A stretch of 7,013 nucleotides of DNA from an uncultured Prevotella sp. (GTDB lineage Bacteria > Bacteroidota > Bacteroidia > Bacteroidales > Bacteroidaceae), in assembly GCA_900553155.1 (NCBI GenBank), contig USCM01000102.1, forward strand, positions 1 to 7,013, given 5' to 3'. Under the pieces are notes generated by a model. The model had not been told where the DNA came from. It worked only from the letters and a program-made list of their open reading frames with translations, and ran no database searches. Shown here piece after piece: positions 1 through 6,638 of the stretch (position 1 is the first letter of the stretch; every line of letters begins with the position of its first letter). The position numbers and the translations under genes are program-made.

Positions 1-254
1 GCTGCAGGCCAACCCATGTCGAAGACGTTAAGCTGTAGATGATAGATGTCTGAGATGCACTTCAAGGGGTCGTTGAAATTGCTGGTAAGCAAAGCTGTAA
101 CCACACCAAGACCAACGAAGCCGACACCTACATAGAGTCCCGACTTGAATGCCTTACCAAACTTCATACCGATACACAGACCGATAATGGTAAAGAGGAT
201 AGGCATCATCACCGATGCGCCCAGACTAATAATATAACTGAATACTTGTTCCAT
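1..254 (-). CDS. PTS galactitol-family EIIC permease, N-terminal part (truncated by window edge)
   Basis: This is an open frame of 84 codons starting with ATG at 254 and running off the left edge. The visible protein begins MEQVFSYIISLGASVMMPIL and contains two hydrophobic stretches (about residues 8-28 and 41-62). It ends in LNVFDMGWPA, which closely resembles the LHVVDVGWPG stretch that I recall in E. coli GatC, and the preceding GMK...KAF/GLY-VGVGFVG-LG pattern also fits GatC. Known family role: integral membrane EIIC components translocate galactitol or related polyols and sugars, normally with separate EIIA and EIIB proteins. The start lies 18 bp after the eda stop, so co-transcription with eda and kdgK is very likely and import of an acid sugar or its precursor is plausible (inference). 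No EIIA or EIIB is visible, but they could lie beyond the edge. Family assignment is fairly firm; substrate is unknown. Confidence 0.8.
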   Translation of the reverse strand, partial: MEQVFSYIISLGASVMMPILFTIIGLCIGMKFGKAFKSGLYVGVGFVGLGVVTALLTSNFNDPLKCISDIYHLQLNVFDMGWPA

Positions 255-272
255 TAAATTTGTTTTAAAAGG

Positions 273-947
273 TTACTTCTTCTCACGAGCCTGTGCAACA
301 AAAGCCAAAGACTCACGGCACTTGTCGCTTACTGCCTTCCAGTCGCCGGCAGCGATAGTGGCCTTCGGGAAGAGCTTAGAGCCCATACCTACGCAGTTGG
401 CACCTGCCTTAATCCAAGAAGCGATGTTCTCGGCGTCTGGCGACACACCACCTGTAACCATGATGAGCGACCAAGGCATTGGAGCCTTCAAACCCTTAAC
501 GAAGTTAGGACCGAGCACGTCGCCTGGGAATACCTTGCAAAGGTCGCAGCCCATCTCCTGAGCCATACCTACCTCTGTCACTGAGCCACAGCCCGGTGTG
601 TAAGGGATAAGACGGCGGTTGCAAACCTTGGCTACGTCCGGGTTGAACAACGGACCTACCACGAAGCAGGCACCAAGCTGAATGTAAAGAGATGCTGTAG
701 GAGCGTCAACGATAGAGCCTACACCCATTGCCATCTCTGGGCACTCCTTGGCTGCAAACTTTACTACCTCGCCGAATACCTCGTGAGCGAAGTCGCCACG
801 GTTGGTAAACTCGAATGCGCGCACGCCACCCTCGTAGCAAGCCTTAACGATGTTCTTTGCAATCTCTACGTCGTTGTTATAGAATACAGGTACCATACCT
901 GTCTCGGTAATCTTTGATAGAACCTGCTGTTTGTTGAATTTAGCCAT
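273..947 (-). CDS. eda: 2-keto-3-deoxy-6-phosphogluconate (KDPG) aldolase
   Basis: This 224-residue class I aldolase splits KDPG into pyruvate and glyceraldehyde-3-phosphate in the cytoplasm; many relatives also act on 4-hydroxy-2-oxoglutarate. Length matches the family (about 210-225). Visible motifs fit the KdgA/Eda fold: the catalytic glutamate and arginine in FEFTNRGD (E46, R50), the Schiff-base lysine in CKVFPGDV (K138), and the phosphate-binding TGGVSP loop (165-170). The frame stays open upstream to 995, but those codons read through a G-rich intergenic repeat and give GEGLGVGL, which is not family sequence. The ATG at 947 (MAKFNKQQ) is therefore chosen; it follows an AT-rich leader typical of Bacteroidetes. 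It lies 146 bp after kdgK and 18 bp before the EIIC gene. Together KdgK and Eda form the lower part of the uronate/KDG pathway. Confidence 0.95.
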   Translation of the reverse strand: MAKFNKQQVLSKITETGMVPVFYNNDVEIAKNIVKACYEGGVRAFEFTNRGDFAHEVFGEVVKFAAKECPEMAMGVGSIVDAPTASLYIQLGACFVVGPLFNPDVAKVCNRRLIPYTPGCGSVTEVGMAQEMGCDLCKVFPGDVLGPNFVKGLKAPMPWSLIMVTGGVSPDAENIASWIKAGANCVGMGSKLFPKATIAAGDWKAVSDKCRESLAFVAQAREKK

Positions 948-971
948 AATTGAAAAATGATAAATGAAAAG

Positions 972-1004
972 CCCCACCCCCAGCCCCTCCCCCATAGGGA
1001 GAGG
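972..1004 (-). repeat. G-rich hairpin / potential G-quadruplex in the eda leader
   Basis: On the transcribed (minus) sense, the kdgK-eda gap holds an 8-bp stem, CCTCTCCC-TAT-GGGGGAGG (1004-997 pairing with 993-986, one G-U wobble, 3-nt loop). It runs into four G-runs in the order G5-A-G4-CT-G5-T-G4 (993-972). The four runs with 1-2 nt loops meet the usual pattern for a G-quadruplex, and the hairpin uses two of those runs, so the two folds exclude each other. It lies 25 nt before the eda start codon. The composition contrasts sharply with the AT-rich surroundings, which suggests an inserted dispersed intergenic repeat. No U-tract follows, so it is not a standard terminator. The rest of the 146-bp gap is AT-rich, with no TAnnTTTG promoter that I can find. 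Confidence 0.7.
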
Positions 1005-1093
1005 AGTGATGTGTTGGGCTATTTAAAAATATTTAAATATAATAGTTATAGTTAGTTATGTACAGAGCTGTTTAAATACCACCCTCTTTTTAC

Positions 1094-2116
1094 TTATCGC
1101 TGTACACGACCGTTGGCATTACCAGCAGCCAAAGCCTCTACCTCGTCAACAGTAACAAGGTTGAAGTCGCCGTTGATAGTGTGCTTCAAAGCCGAAGCTG
1201 CAACAGCAAACTCAAGAGCCTCGCCCTGTGTAGGCTTTGTAAGCAATCCGTGGATAAGACCACCTGAGAATGAGTCGCCACCACCTACGCGGTCGATGAT
1301 AGGCATGATGTCGTAACGACGGCTCTCGTAGAACTCCTCGCCGTTGTAGATAAGTGCCTTCCAGCCGTTGTGTGTAGCCGAGAAGCTCTCGCGCAATGTA
1401 GAAACAACATACTTGAAGCCAAACTCCTTCTTCATCTGCTCGAATATCTTGTGATAGCCGCTTGCGTCGGTCTGTCCACCCTCAACGTCAGCGTCTGGCT
1501 TGAAGCCGAGGCAGAGCTGTGCGTCCTCCTCGTTGCCGATGCAAACGTCAACATACTTCATCAAAGGACGCATTACAGAGATAGCCTTCTCTGATGTCCA
1601 GAGCTTCTTACGGAAGTTGAGGTCAACGCTCACTGTTACGCCGTGACGCTTGGCAGCCTCACAGGCAAGACGTGTAAGCTCGGCAGCGTTGTCGCTGATA
1701 GCTGGTGTTATGCCGCTCCAGTGGAACCACTGAGCACCTTCCATGATAGCGTCGAAGTCGAAATCCTCTGGCTTAGCCTCTGCAATGGCAGAGTGGGCGC
1801 GGTCGTAAATAACCTTTGACGGACGCATTGAGGCACCTGTCTCGGCATAGTAGAGACCTACACGGTCGCCACCACGAGCAACGAAGCTTGTGTCTACACC
1901 ATAACGACGCAATGCGTTTACCGCCATCTGGCCAATCTCGTGCTTAGGAAGCTTGCTCACAAAGTAAGCCTCGTGGCCATAGTTGGCTACGCTCACTGCT
2001 ACGTTAGCCTCGCCGCCACCAGGGATGACGCGAAGAGTTTCTGACTGGATAAAACGGTCGTTGCCGACTGGAGAAAGGCGAAGCATGATCTCGCCAAGGG
2101 TTATAATCTTTGCCAT
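1094..2116 (-). CDS. kdgK: 2-dehydro-3-deoxygluconokinase (KDG kinase), PfkB/ribokinase family
   Basis: This 340-residue cytoplasmic sugar kinase is expected to phosphorylate KDG to KDPG with ATP, directly feeding Eda, encoded next. PfkB-family landmarks are clear: the N-terminal ITLGEIMLRLSP strand, the substrate-side glycine signature GGGEANVAVSVANYG (33-47), VDLNFRKKLW (164-173) with the D-x-N-x-R motif seen in KDG kinases, the NEED segment (195-198), and the C-terminal signature DRVGGGDSFSGGL (275-287), where D281 is the expected catalytic base within the anion-hole loop. Length is near the family norm (310-340). The ATG at 2116 gives MAKIITLGE, the expected start. It lies 86 bp after the DUF4861 stop and has no recognisable promoter of its own. 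PfkB kinases vary in substrate, but adjacency to KDPG aldolase makes KDG by far the best choice. Confidence 0.93.
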   Translation of the reverse strand: MAKIITLGEIMLRLSPVGNDRFIQSETLRVIPGGGEANVAVSVANYGHEAYFVSKLPKHEIGQMAVNALRRYGVDTSFVARGGDRVGLYYAETGASMRPSKVIYDRAHSAIAEAKPEDFDFDAIMEGAQWFHWSGITPAISDNAAELTRLACEAAKRHGVTVSVDLNFRKKLWTSEKAISVMRPLMKYVDVCIGNEEDAQLCLGFKPDADVEGGQTDASGYHKIFEQMKKEFGFKYVVSTLRESFSATHNGWKALIYNGEEFYESRRYDIMPIIDRVGGGDSFSGGLIHGLLTKPTQGEALEFAVAASALKHTINGDFNLVTVDEVEALAAGNANGRVQR

Positions 2117-2164
2117 AAAAATATATTTATTATGTTCGTTAGTTTATTATTAGTAATGTGGGGT

Positions 2165-2179
2165 GTATAATTATTATAC
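2165..2179. promoter_or_regulatory. 15-bp perfect palindrome upstream of kdgK
   Basis: GTATAAT-T-ATTATAC is a perfect 7-bp inverted repeat around one central base, in the 86-bp gap between the DUF4861 gene and kdgK. Its near edge is 48 bp upstream of the kdgK ATG. It could be an operator for a dimeric repressor or a weak RNA hairpin between cistrons. The region is AT-rich, which raises the chance of a coincidental palindrome, and no TAnnTTTG box accompanies it. Confidence 0.35.
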
Positions 2180-2202
2180 GATTCTCACCGTCCTTATACG
2201 TA

Positions 2203-3435
2203 TTACTCGCTCACCACGTCTGCCACGAGTGGCTTGCGCAAATTGTCGAGGAACAGCTTGATATTCTCGTGCCAGAATCGTTGGTTAGGAATACCGCTCT
2301 CGCACCAGCCTGCACCGAAGTAGTAGCTGAAGGGCTCGTTGTTCTTCAAGCCACGCTTTACGCCAACAGCATTGCCCACGATGCCTGCCTTGTGATGCCA
2401 AGGGTCTTTTACCAACATTGTCTTTTCGACACCTTCGGGGAAGAGTGCCGCAACATATATCTCGAAGTTATGCTTCTCCGGGCTGTCGGTTGGGTCGGTA
2501 TACGCAACGAAATCAGACTCTAATTTGAGGTCATAAGGATTATCTGTGTGTACGACTACTCCGCCTACCACGTCTATAGGTTTCACCAAACCTTCGTACC
2601 AGACGGTCATTTTATTGAAGTAAGAGCCTTTGTCAAGGCTTATTATACGATGTTCTGTAATGTTCTGATTTCCGATCTTCGTCTTGTTATACACAAACTC
2701 AGCCACAAAGCGCAACGGACCATTGTCAAGCACGCGCACTTCCTTGAAGCAATAGGGGAACACTATGCTGTCGCCGATAAGCACACCGGGTGTGCCGCAA
2801 CCGAGCGACGGACCAACATTGTAGCAGTCGAGACCTGTACCGTGCTCAAGGTGCAACGACACCTCTTGGCGAATAGAGTCGGCCTCTGCCTTGCGTCCGG
2901 CAGCCTCAAGCACGTCGGCGCGCTTGTGTCCGTCGAACACTACGGCATAGCGACGCTCCACATCAAGGTAGGGGGCGCTCTTGAGCCATACGTCTATGCC
3001 GAAAGCCTGCTCGCCCCTGCGCTGCAGTTCGGGTCCGTATGCACGGTAAGAGCACTTGTCGTTCTCCCATGTAAAGTCGTCAATGCGCCATGCGTAGAGC
3101 TTACCGTCGGTATAGTTGGTTGTCTTGCGCGGTGTTCCTGCCACTACCCTAAACTTAGCCACGCCACCAGGTATAACGTTGGTCTCAACGAGCAACTGCT
3201 GGTCGTGGGTTAGCTGACTGGGTACCTCAAGGTTGTAGAGGTCCTTGACACGCACAGGTGTGCCCTCGGCAACGCCGAGCTGCTGCCAAACTTTCTTGGC
3301 ATCAAAAGCCACAACCTCGTGACGCTGCTCGGTGCCGGCGTTCTTTACGGTAAGAACTACCTTGGCTGAAGCCGATGACATACCCATTGTCAGCGCCAAT
3401 GCAAAGGCAAAGATACACTTAAGATTTCGCATCAT
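2203..3435 (-). CDS. Secreted DUF4861-like protein, probable glycan-utilisation component
   Basis: This 410-residue protein has a signal peptide: basic MMRNLK, a hydrophobic core (about 7-22) and a likely cut after SSASA (24/25), so it should be periplasmic or lipid-free secreted. From memory of the family it resembles DUF4861 proteins: an N-terminal beta-rich part with VPSQL (71-75), a central HGTGLDCYNVGPSLGCG-PGVL segment (198-219), and a C-terminal YYFGAGWCESGIPNQRFW segment (371-388). W346-H347-H348 and H198 are polar candidates for a site, but I cannot assign catalysis. DUF4861 proteins are known from Bacteroidetes polysaccharide loci and their activity is not clear to me. Position between a sulfatase and kdgK suggests action on a sulfated or uronate-containing oligosaccharide (inference). 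ATG codons at 3435 and 3432 are adjacent; either may be used. The sulfatase stop lies 53 bp upstream. Confidence 0.72.
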   Translation of the reverse strand: MMRNLKCIFAFALALTMGMSSASAKVVLTVKNAGTEQRHEVVAFDAKKVWQQLGVAEGTPVRVKDLYNLEVPSQLTHDQQLLVETNVIPGGVAKFRVVAGTPRKTTNYTDGKLYAWRIDDFTWENDKCSYRAYGPELQRRGEQAFGIDVWLKSAPYLDVERRYAVVFDGHKRADVLEAAGRKAEADSIRQEVSLHLEHGTGLDCYNVGPSLGCGTPGVLIGDSIVFPYCFKEVRVLDNGPLRFVAEFVYNKTKIGNQNITEHRIISLDKGSYFNKMTVWYEGLVKPIDVVGGVVVHTDNPYDLKLESDFVAYTDPTDSPEKHNFEIYVAALFPEGVEKTMLVKDPWHHKAGIVGNAVGVKRGLKNNEPFSYYFGAGWCESGIPNQRFWHENIKLFLDNLRKPLVADVVSE

Positions 3436-3488
3436 TGTTTTCTATTTATTAATTAAAGTATCTTATTTATTATATAAGCGGCATTGGC

Positions 3489-5024
3489 CTACTTAAGCTG
3501 CTTGGCAACACGCTTGTAGATACCACGTGATATCCAGGGGTCGTCTATCTCGGTAAGCAGCTCGCCCATGCGCTTGTACAGCTTCTTGACAGTAGCCTTG
3601 CCTTCCTTAGTGTCGGCAATGTTGTTGAGCTGGTAAGGGTCGGCCTGGTCGTCGAACAGCAATACATGGTCGCGGTTGTTGTCGCGATTGATGTATACCG
3701 CCATAGTATACTGGTGTGTCTTGACACCACGCGCTGAAGGGAAGTAGTCGACAACGTTGCCCTGTGCATCCTTGTTGCCGTCCATATTCTGTATATAGAG
3801 GGCTGCATCCGGACGCTTAACGCTCTCCGAACCAGGCTGATAGAACAATGGCGAATAGTCGACACCCTGAATCTCTGCAGGTATCTTGTCGTGCAAGCCA
3901 GCCATACCAAGCATTGTAGGCATGATGTCTGGCGACGAAAGGAGCAGGTTGTCTACGTGCGGCTTAAGACGCGAGCCATAACGTATGATGAAAGGAACGT
4001 TCATCGACTCGGTATAAGGCGAGTTCTTTGGGTCGTCTGTGTTCTGCGAGCACATTGTCTCGCCGTGGTCTGAGCTGAACACCACTACAGTGTTGTCGTC
4101 AAGACCTGCCTCCTTAAGCGCATTGAGAATCATACCGAAGGCACGGTCTACACCCGTAACAGATGCGAAGTAGAATCGAGCCGACTCTGCCTTAGCCATA
4201 TCGCGGTTGGCGTTCTTACGAACAAGAAGCTTATCCATAGGCACGTCGCGGTAGAGGTTGTAGTCTTCCTCCATGCAGTCGTTAAGTGTGCGGTACGGGC
4301 TGTGAGGGGGATTCATACCCACCATAAGGAAGAACGGCTTCGATCCGTCGCGCTGTCCCTTCTTGTTCTGGATATACTCTATTGCCTTCTTAGCCTCGTA
4401 TATAGGCGACCACTCGTGCGGCTCATGACGGTTGCCCTCTGTATCCCAATAATGAGGATTCTTATGCTCGTCGAATGTACCGTAAGAGTACCAGTAGTTG
4501 AAACCATGACGATTCTGCGGCTCTGTGTAGGCATCCCAAACAGGACGCTGTTTCTCTACATAATCGCCTGGATTCTGAGGTGAGTTCTTAGTAGGGAAGT
4601 CGGTGTGCAACTTGCCAATATAAGCACAATCGTAGCCAGCCTGGCTCATAACGTCGCTCCAGCAAGTGGCGTCTTTGCGAAGAGACGAGATAGGACGACT
4701 TGAGTTGCAGTTGAGAGGCACGCCGCTGCGGTTGGGGTACATACCCGTAAGGAGCGAACCGCGGTGAGGACTACTCAACGGACAGTTGCTCTGAGCCGAC
4801 GACAGAACCACGCTCTCGCGTGCGAACCGATTAATGTTTGGCGTATGAACCGGGTCGGTAGCCGAGTTGAGCTGTCCGGCAAAATCAGGCTGCGCCCAAA
4901 ACTCCATTGCATAGTTGCGGTATTGGTCTGGGAAAACGTAAACTACGTTGGGACGCTCCTGCGCCATCGCCTCTACGCCCATTGCCATTGCACCTAAAAT
5001 CAATGAGATGTGCTGTTTTTTCAT
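3489..5024 (-). CDS. Secreted S1-family sulfatase, serine type (anSME-dependent)
   Basis: This 511-residue formylglycine sulfatase would remove sulfate esters from a glycan outside the cytoplasm. The N-terminus (MKKQHISLILGAMAMGVEAMAQ) is a signal peptide. The maturation motif SSPHRGSLLTG (84-94) fits (C/S)-x-P-x-R-x4-TG with serine at the position converted to formylglycine (S84). Serine-type enzymes are matured by a radical-SAM anSME, as usual in gut Bacteroidales. Other expected residues are GKLH (K138, H140), PPHSPY (H241) and SSDHGE (D319, H320). The first metal site reads VFPDQ (D33) rather than the common DDQ, as in some other S1 subgroups. The length is normal. A TTG at 5030 could extend the frame by two codons, but the ATG at 5024 gives a standard signal peptide. 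It is the first gene of the probable operon. Substrate and subfamily cannot be named from sequence alone. Confidence 0.93.
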   Translation of the reverse strand: MKKQHISLILGAMAMGVEAMAQERPNVVYVFPDQYRNYAMEFWAQPDFAGQLNSATDPVHTPNINRFARESVVLSSAQSNCPLSSPHRGSLLTGMYPNRSGVPLNCNSSRPISSLRKDATCWSDVMSQAGYDCAYIGKLHTDFPTKNSPQNPGDYVEKQRPVWDAYTEPQNRHGFNYWYSYGTFDEHKNPHYWDTEGNRHEPHEWSPIYEAKKAIEYIQNKKGQRDGSKPFFLMVGMNPPHSPYRTLNDCMEEDYNLYRDVPMDKLLVRKNANRDMAKAESARFYFASVTGVDRAFGMILNALKEAGLDDNTVVVFSSDHGETMCSQNTDDPKNSPYTESMNVPFIIRYGSRLKPHVDNLLLSSPDIMPTMLGMAGLHDKIPAEIQGVDYSPLFYQPGSESVKRPDAALYIQNMDGNKDAQGNVVDYFPSARGVKTHQYTMAVYINRDNNRDHVLLFDDQADPYQLNNIADTKEGKATVKKLYKRMGELLTEIDDPWISRGIYKRVAKQLK

Positions 5025-5076
5025 TTGCAATATTATTTATGTTTGTTCAGTAATTAGTTCGTTTTAGTTTCTGATA

Positions 5077-5084
5077 CAAAATTA
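5077..5084 (-). promoter_or_regulatory. Bacteroidetes -7 promoter element for the sulfatase operon
   Basis: TAATTTTG on the minus strand matches TAnnTTTG, the -7 element of the Bacteroidetes primary sigma factor, and predicts transcription starting near 5070 with a leader of about 45-50 nt before the sulfatase ATG. No TTTG is present 19-21 bp upstream; that position is taken by the end of a direct repeat. The promoter is therefore probably weak alone and activator-dependent. I find no other TAnnTTTG in the gaps further down the operon. Confidence 0.65.
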
Positions 5085-5105
5085 CGTATTAGACAAGATA
5101 AGTAG

Positions 5106-5141
5106 TTGCGTTTTCGTACAGAAATATTACACTTTCGTACA
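5106..5141 (-). promoter_or_regulatory. 21-bp-spaced direct repeat, probable activator site for the sulfatase-kdg operon
   Basis: TGTACGAAA occurs twice in the same orientation (5141-5133 and 5120-5112 on the minus strand), exactly 21 bp apart, i.e. two helical turns. Extending each copy to 15 bp gives 12 identical positions (TGTACGAAA-nn-G-n-AA). The second copy ends where the missing -33 element of the 5077-5084 promoter would be. Direct half-sites at about 21 bp are typical for AraC-type DNA-binding domains, which many Bacteroidetes hybrid two-component glycan sensors carry. The regulator itself is not in the window, so its identity is inference. Confidence 0.6.
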
Positions 5142-5203
5142 TAAAAAAACGCCGTGTTGTTGTTGGTTATTAGTTTGAACGATTTTGAAATGTTTGGGGC
5201 AAG

Positions 5204-5228
5204 TGGCTGCGGCTTTGTGCCGCAGCCA
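5204..5228 (-). terminator. Strong hairpin downstream of nhaD, probable terminator
   Basis: Seven bases past the nhaD stop, the minus strand can form a perfect 10-bp stem, TGGCTGCGGC / GCCGCAGCCA, around the 5-nt loop ACAAA. The GC-rich core of nine pairs stands out in an AT-rich gap. No T-run follows on the minus strand (next bases CTTGCCCC), so it lacks the tail of a classical intrinsic terminator. It may still stop transcription or protect the 3' end, separating nhaD from the sulfatase operon. Confidence 0.6.
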
Positions 5229-5234
5229 AGTTAT

Positions 5235-6605
5235 TTAGAATACGAATGTACGCAAAGCCCAATAGCATACGATGCCGGCCAAATAGCCTACGAATGCTAT
5301 CCACGTTATCTTCTTCATATACCAGCCGAAGGTTATCTTCTCCAAGCCCATTACCACAACACCGGCTGCGCTGCCGATGATAAGCATTGAGCCTCCGACG
5401 CCGGCGCAGTAGGCAAGGAGCTGCCAGAAGATGCCGTCCACAGCCATATCGCCCGTAGGAGCAACTGGGTACATACCCATACAGCCTGCCACGAGAGGCA
5501 CATTGTCCACGATACTTGACAGCACACCGATGATGCCTGTAACGATATAGTGGTTGCCGTCAAACCATACATTGAGACCCTGGCCGAGAGCCTGGAGCAC
5601 GCCTACCTCCGAGAGACAAGCCACAGCCATAAGGATGCCGAGGAAGAAGAGGATGGTAGACATATCAATGCGCGAGAGCAGATTGCTTACGCGCTTCATT
5701 GTGCCACACTCGCAAGTGTGGTTCTTCTTGCTCAAGTGGCTGTAGAAAAGCTCTGTTGTGGTCCACAAGACGCCGAGCACGAGCAATATGCCTACAAACG
5801 GGGGCAGGTGTGTGATGCTCTTGAACACCGGCACAAACATCAAGCCGCCTACACCGATGCAGAAAACGGCACGGCGCTGAAGCTCGGTAAAGTCGCCAAG
5901 GTCGGCATTGCAGCTGCAGTTTTCCTCTGGCATGTGCAGCTCGCCCTTGAGCTGGTATTGCAGGATAAGAGCCGGAATTATCATCGACACAAGCGACGGG
6001 ATAAGTATCTCGCTTATCACGCCAACAGCTGTAATGAGTCCCTTGTTCCACAACATAATCGTTGTTACGTCGCCTATCGGCGAGAAGGCACCGCCCGAGT
6101 TGGCTGCTATGATAACAAGTGAGGCATATATTATACGGTCCTGGCGCTCGGCAACGAGCTTGCGCAGAATCATAATCATCACGATACTGGTTGTCAGGTT
6201 ATCGAGAATGGCGGACAAGATGAACGTCATGAAGGCTATTCGCCACAACAAAGTGCGCTTTGAGCGGGTTTTCATCACAGTACGTACCCAGTTGAAGCCA
6301 CCGTTTTGGTCGACAATCTCCACAATGGTCATGGCACCCATAAGGAAGAAGAGTGTGGTGGATGTGTCGCCCAGATGTTCCTGCATAATGGAGGTAACCT
6401 TCTCGGCTACACCTGCCAAGCCGCCCGTATACTCGGGGTGCATAGCAGCGAGGTACTGCATAGGGTCAAACATATACAGCGTCCAGCAAGCTACAAACAT
6501 AAGCAAGGCTACCGCCGCTTTGTTTACCTTAGTAAGGCTCTCGGTGGCTATGCACGCATATCCGAACACGAAAGCAATCACAATCATGAATGTTAATGTT
6601 GTCAT
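5235..6605 (-). CDS. nhaD: NhaD-type Na+/H+ antiporter
   Basis: This 456-residue inner-membrane protein of the ion transporter (ArsB/NhaD) superfamily exchanges Na+ (or Li+) for H+. About twelve hydrophobic segments run through it. Diagnostic NhaD motifs are present: SAILDNLTTSIVM (131-143), AANSGGAFSPIGDVTTIMLW (168-187) and SSIVDNVPLVAG (363-374), whose aspartates and asparagines (D135, N136, D179, D367, N368) are candidates for ion binding. The frame is open to 6665, but the promoter at 6639-6670 predicts a transcript starting near 6633, so the ATG at 6605 (MTTLTFMIV) is the supported start; it also begins directly with the first membrane helix. Two CXC pairs (C230/C232, C298/C300) sit in the polar loops, which is not something I associate with NhaD. 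The gene has its own promoter and downstream hairpin and is probably monocistronic. Confidence 0.92.
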   Translation of the reverse strand: MTTLTFMIVIAFVFGYACIATESLTKVNKAAVALLMFVACWTLYMFDPMQYLAAMHPEYTGGLAGVAEKVTSIMQEHLGDTSTTLFFLMGAMTIVEIVDQNGGFNWVRTVMKTRSKRTLLWRIAFMTFILSAILDNLTTSIVMIMILRKLVAERQDRIIYASLVIIAANSGGAFSPIGDVTTIMLWNKGLITAVGVISEILIPSLVSMIIPALILQYQLKGELHMPEENCSCNADLGDFTELQRRAVFCIGVGGLMFVPVFKSITHLPPFVGILLVLGVLWTTTELFYSHLSKKNHTCECGTMKRVSNLLSRIDMSTILFFLGILMAVACLSEVGVLQALGQGLNVWFDGNHYIVTGIIGVLSSIVDNVPLVAGCMGMYPVAPTGDMAVDGIFWQLLAYCAGVGGSMLIIGSAAGVVVMGLEKITFGWYMKKITWIAFVGYLAGIVCYWALRTFVF

Positions 6606-6638
6606 AGATTTTGTTACGAGTATTTTTAGTTTCGACTG

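Noticed and set aside
948..995. Longer N-terminus of KDPG aldolase (16 extra residues, GEGLGVGL...)
   Set aside because: The extra codons are a translation of the G-rich intergenic hairpin; aldolase homology begins at MAKFNKQQ (947).
2171..2651. 12-bp match TTATTATACGAT at 2171-2182 and 2640-2651
   Set aside because: One copy lies within the DUF4861 coding sequence and the string is AT-rich; chance similarity is sufficient.
2548..3213. Plus-strand open frame of 221 codons opposite the DUF4861 gene
   Set aside because: It is antisense to a gene with a signal peptide and family motifs; its cysteine- and histidine-rich product has no family signature.
5550..6122. Plus-strand open frame of 190 codons within nhaD
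   Set aside because: It is wholly inside and antisense to nhaD, and rich in His, Glu and Ala in the way expected of a complementary reading of membrane helices.
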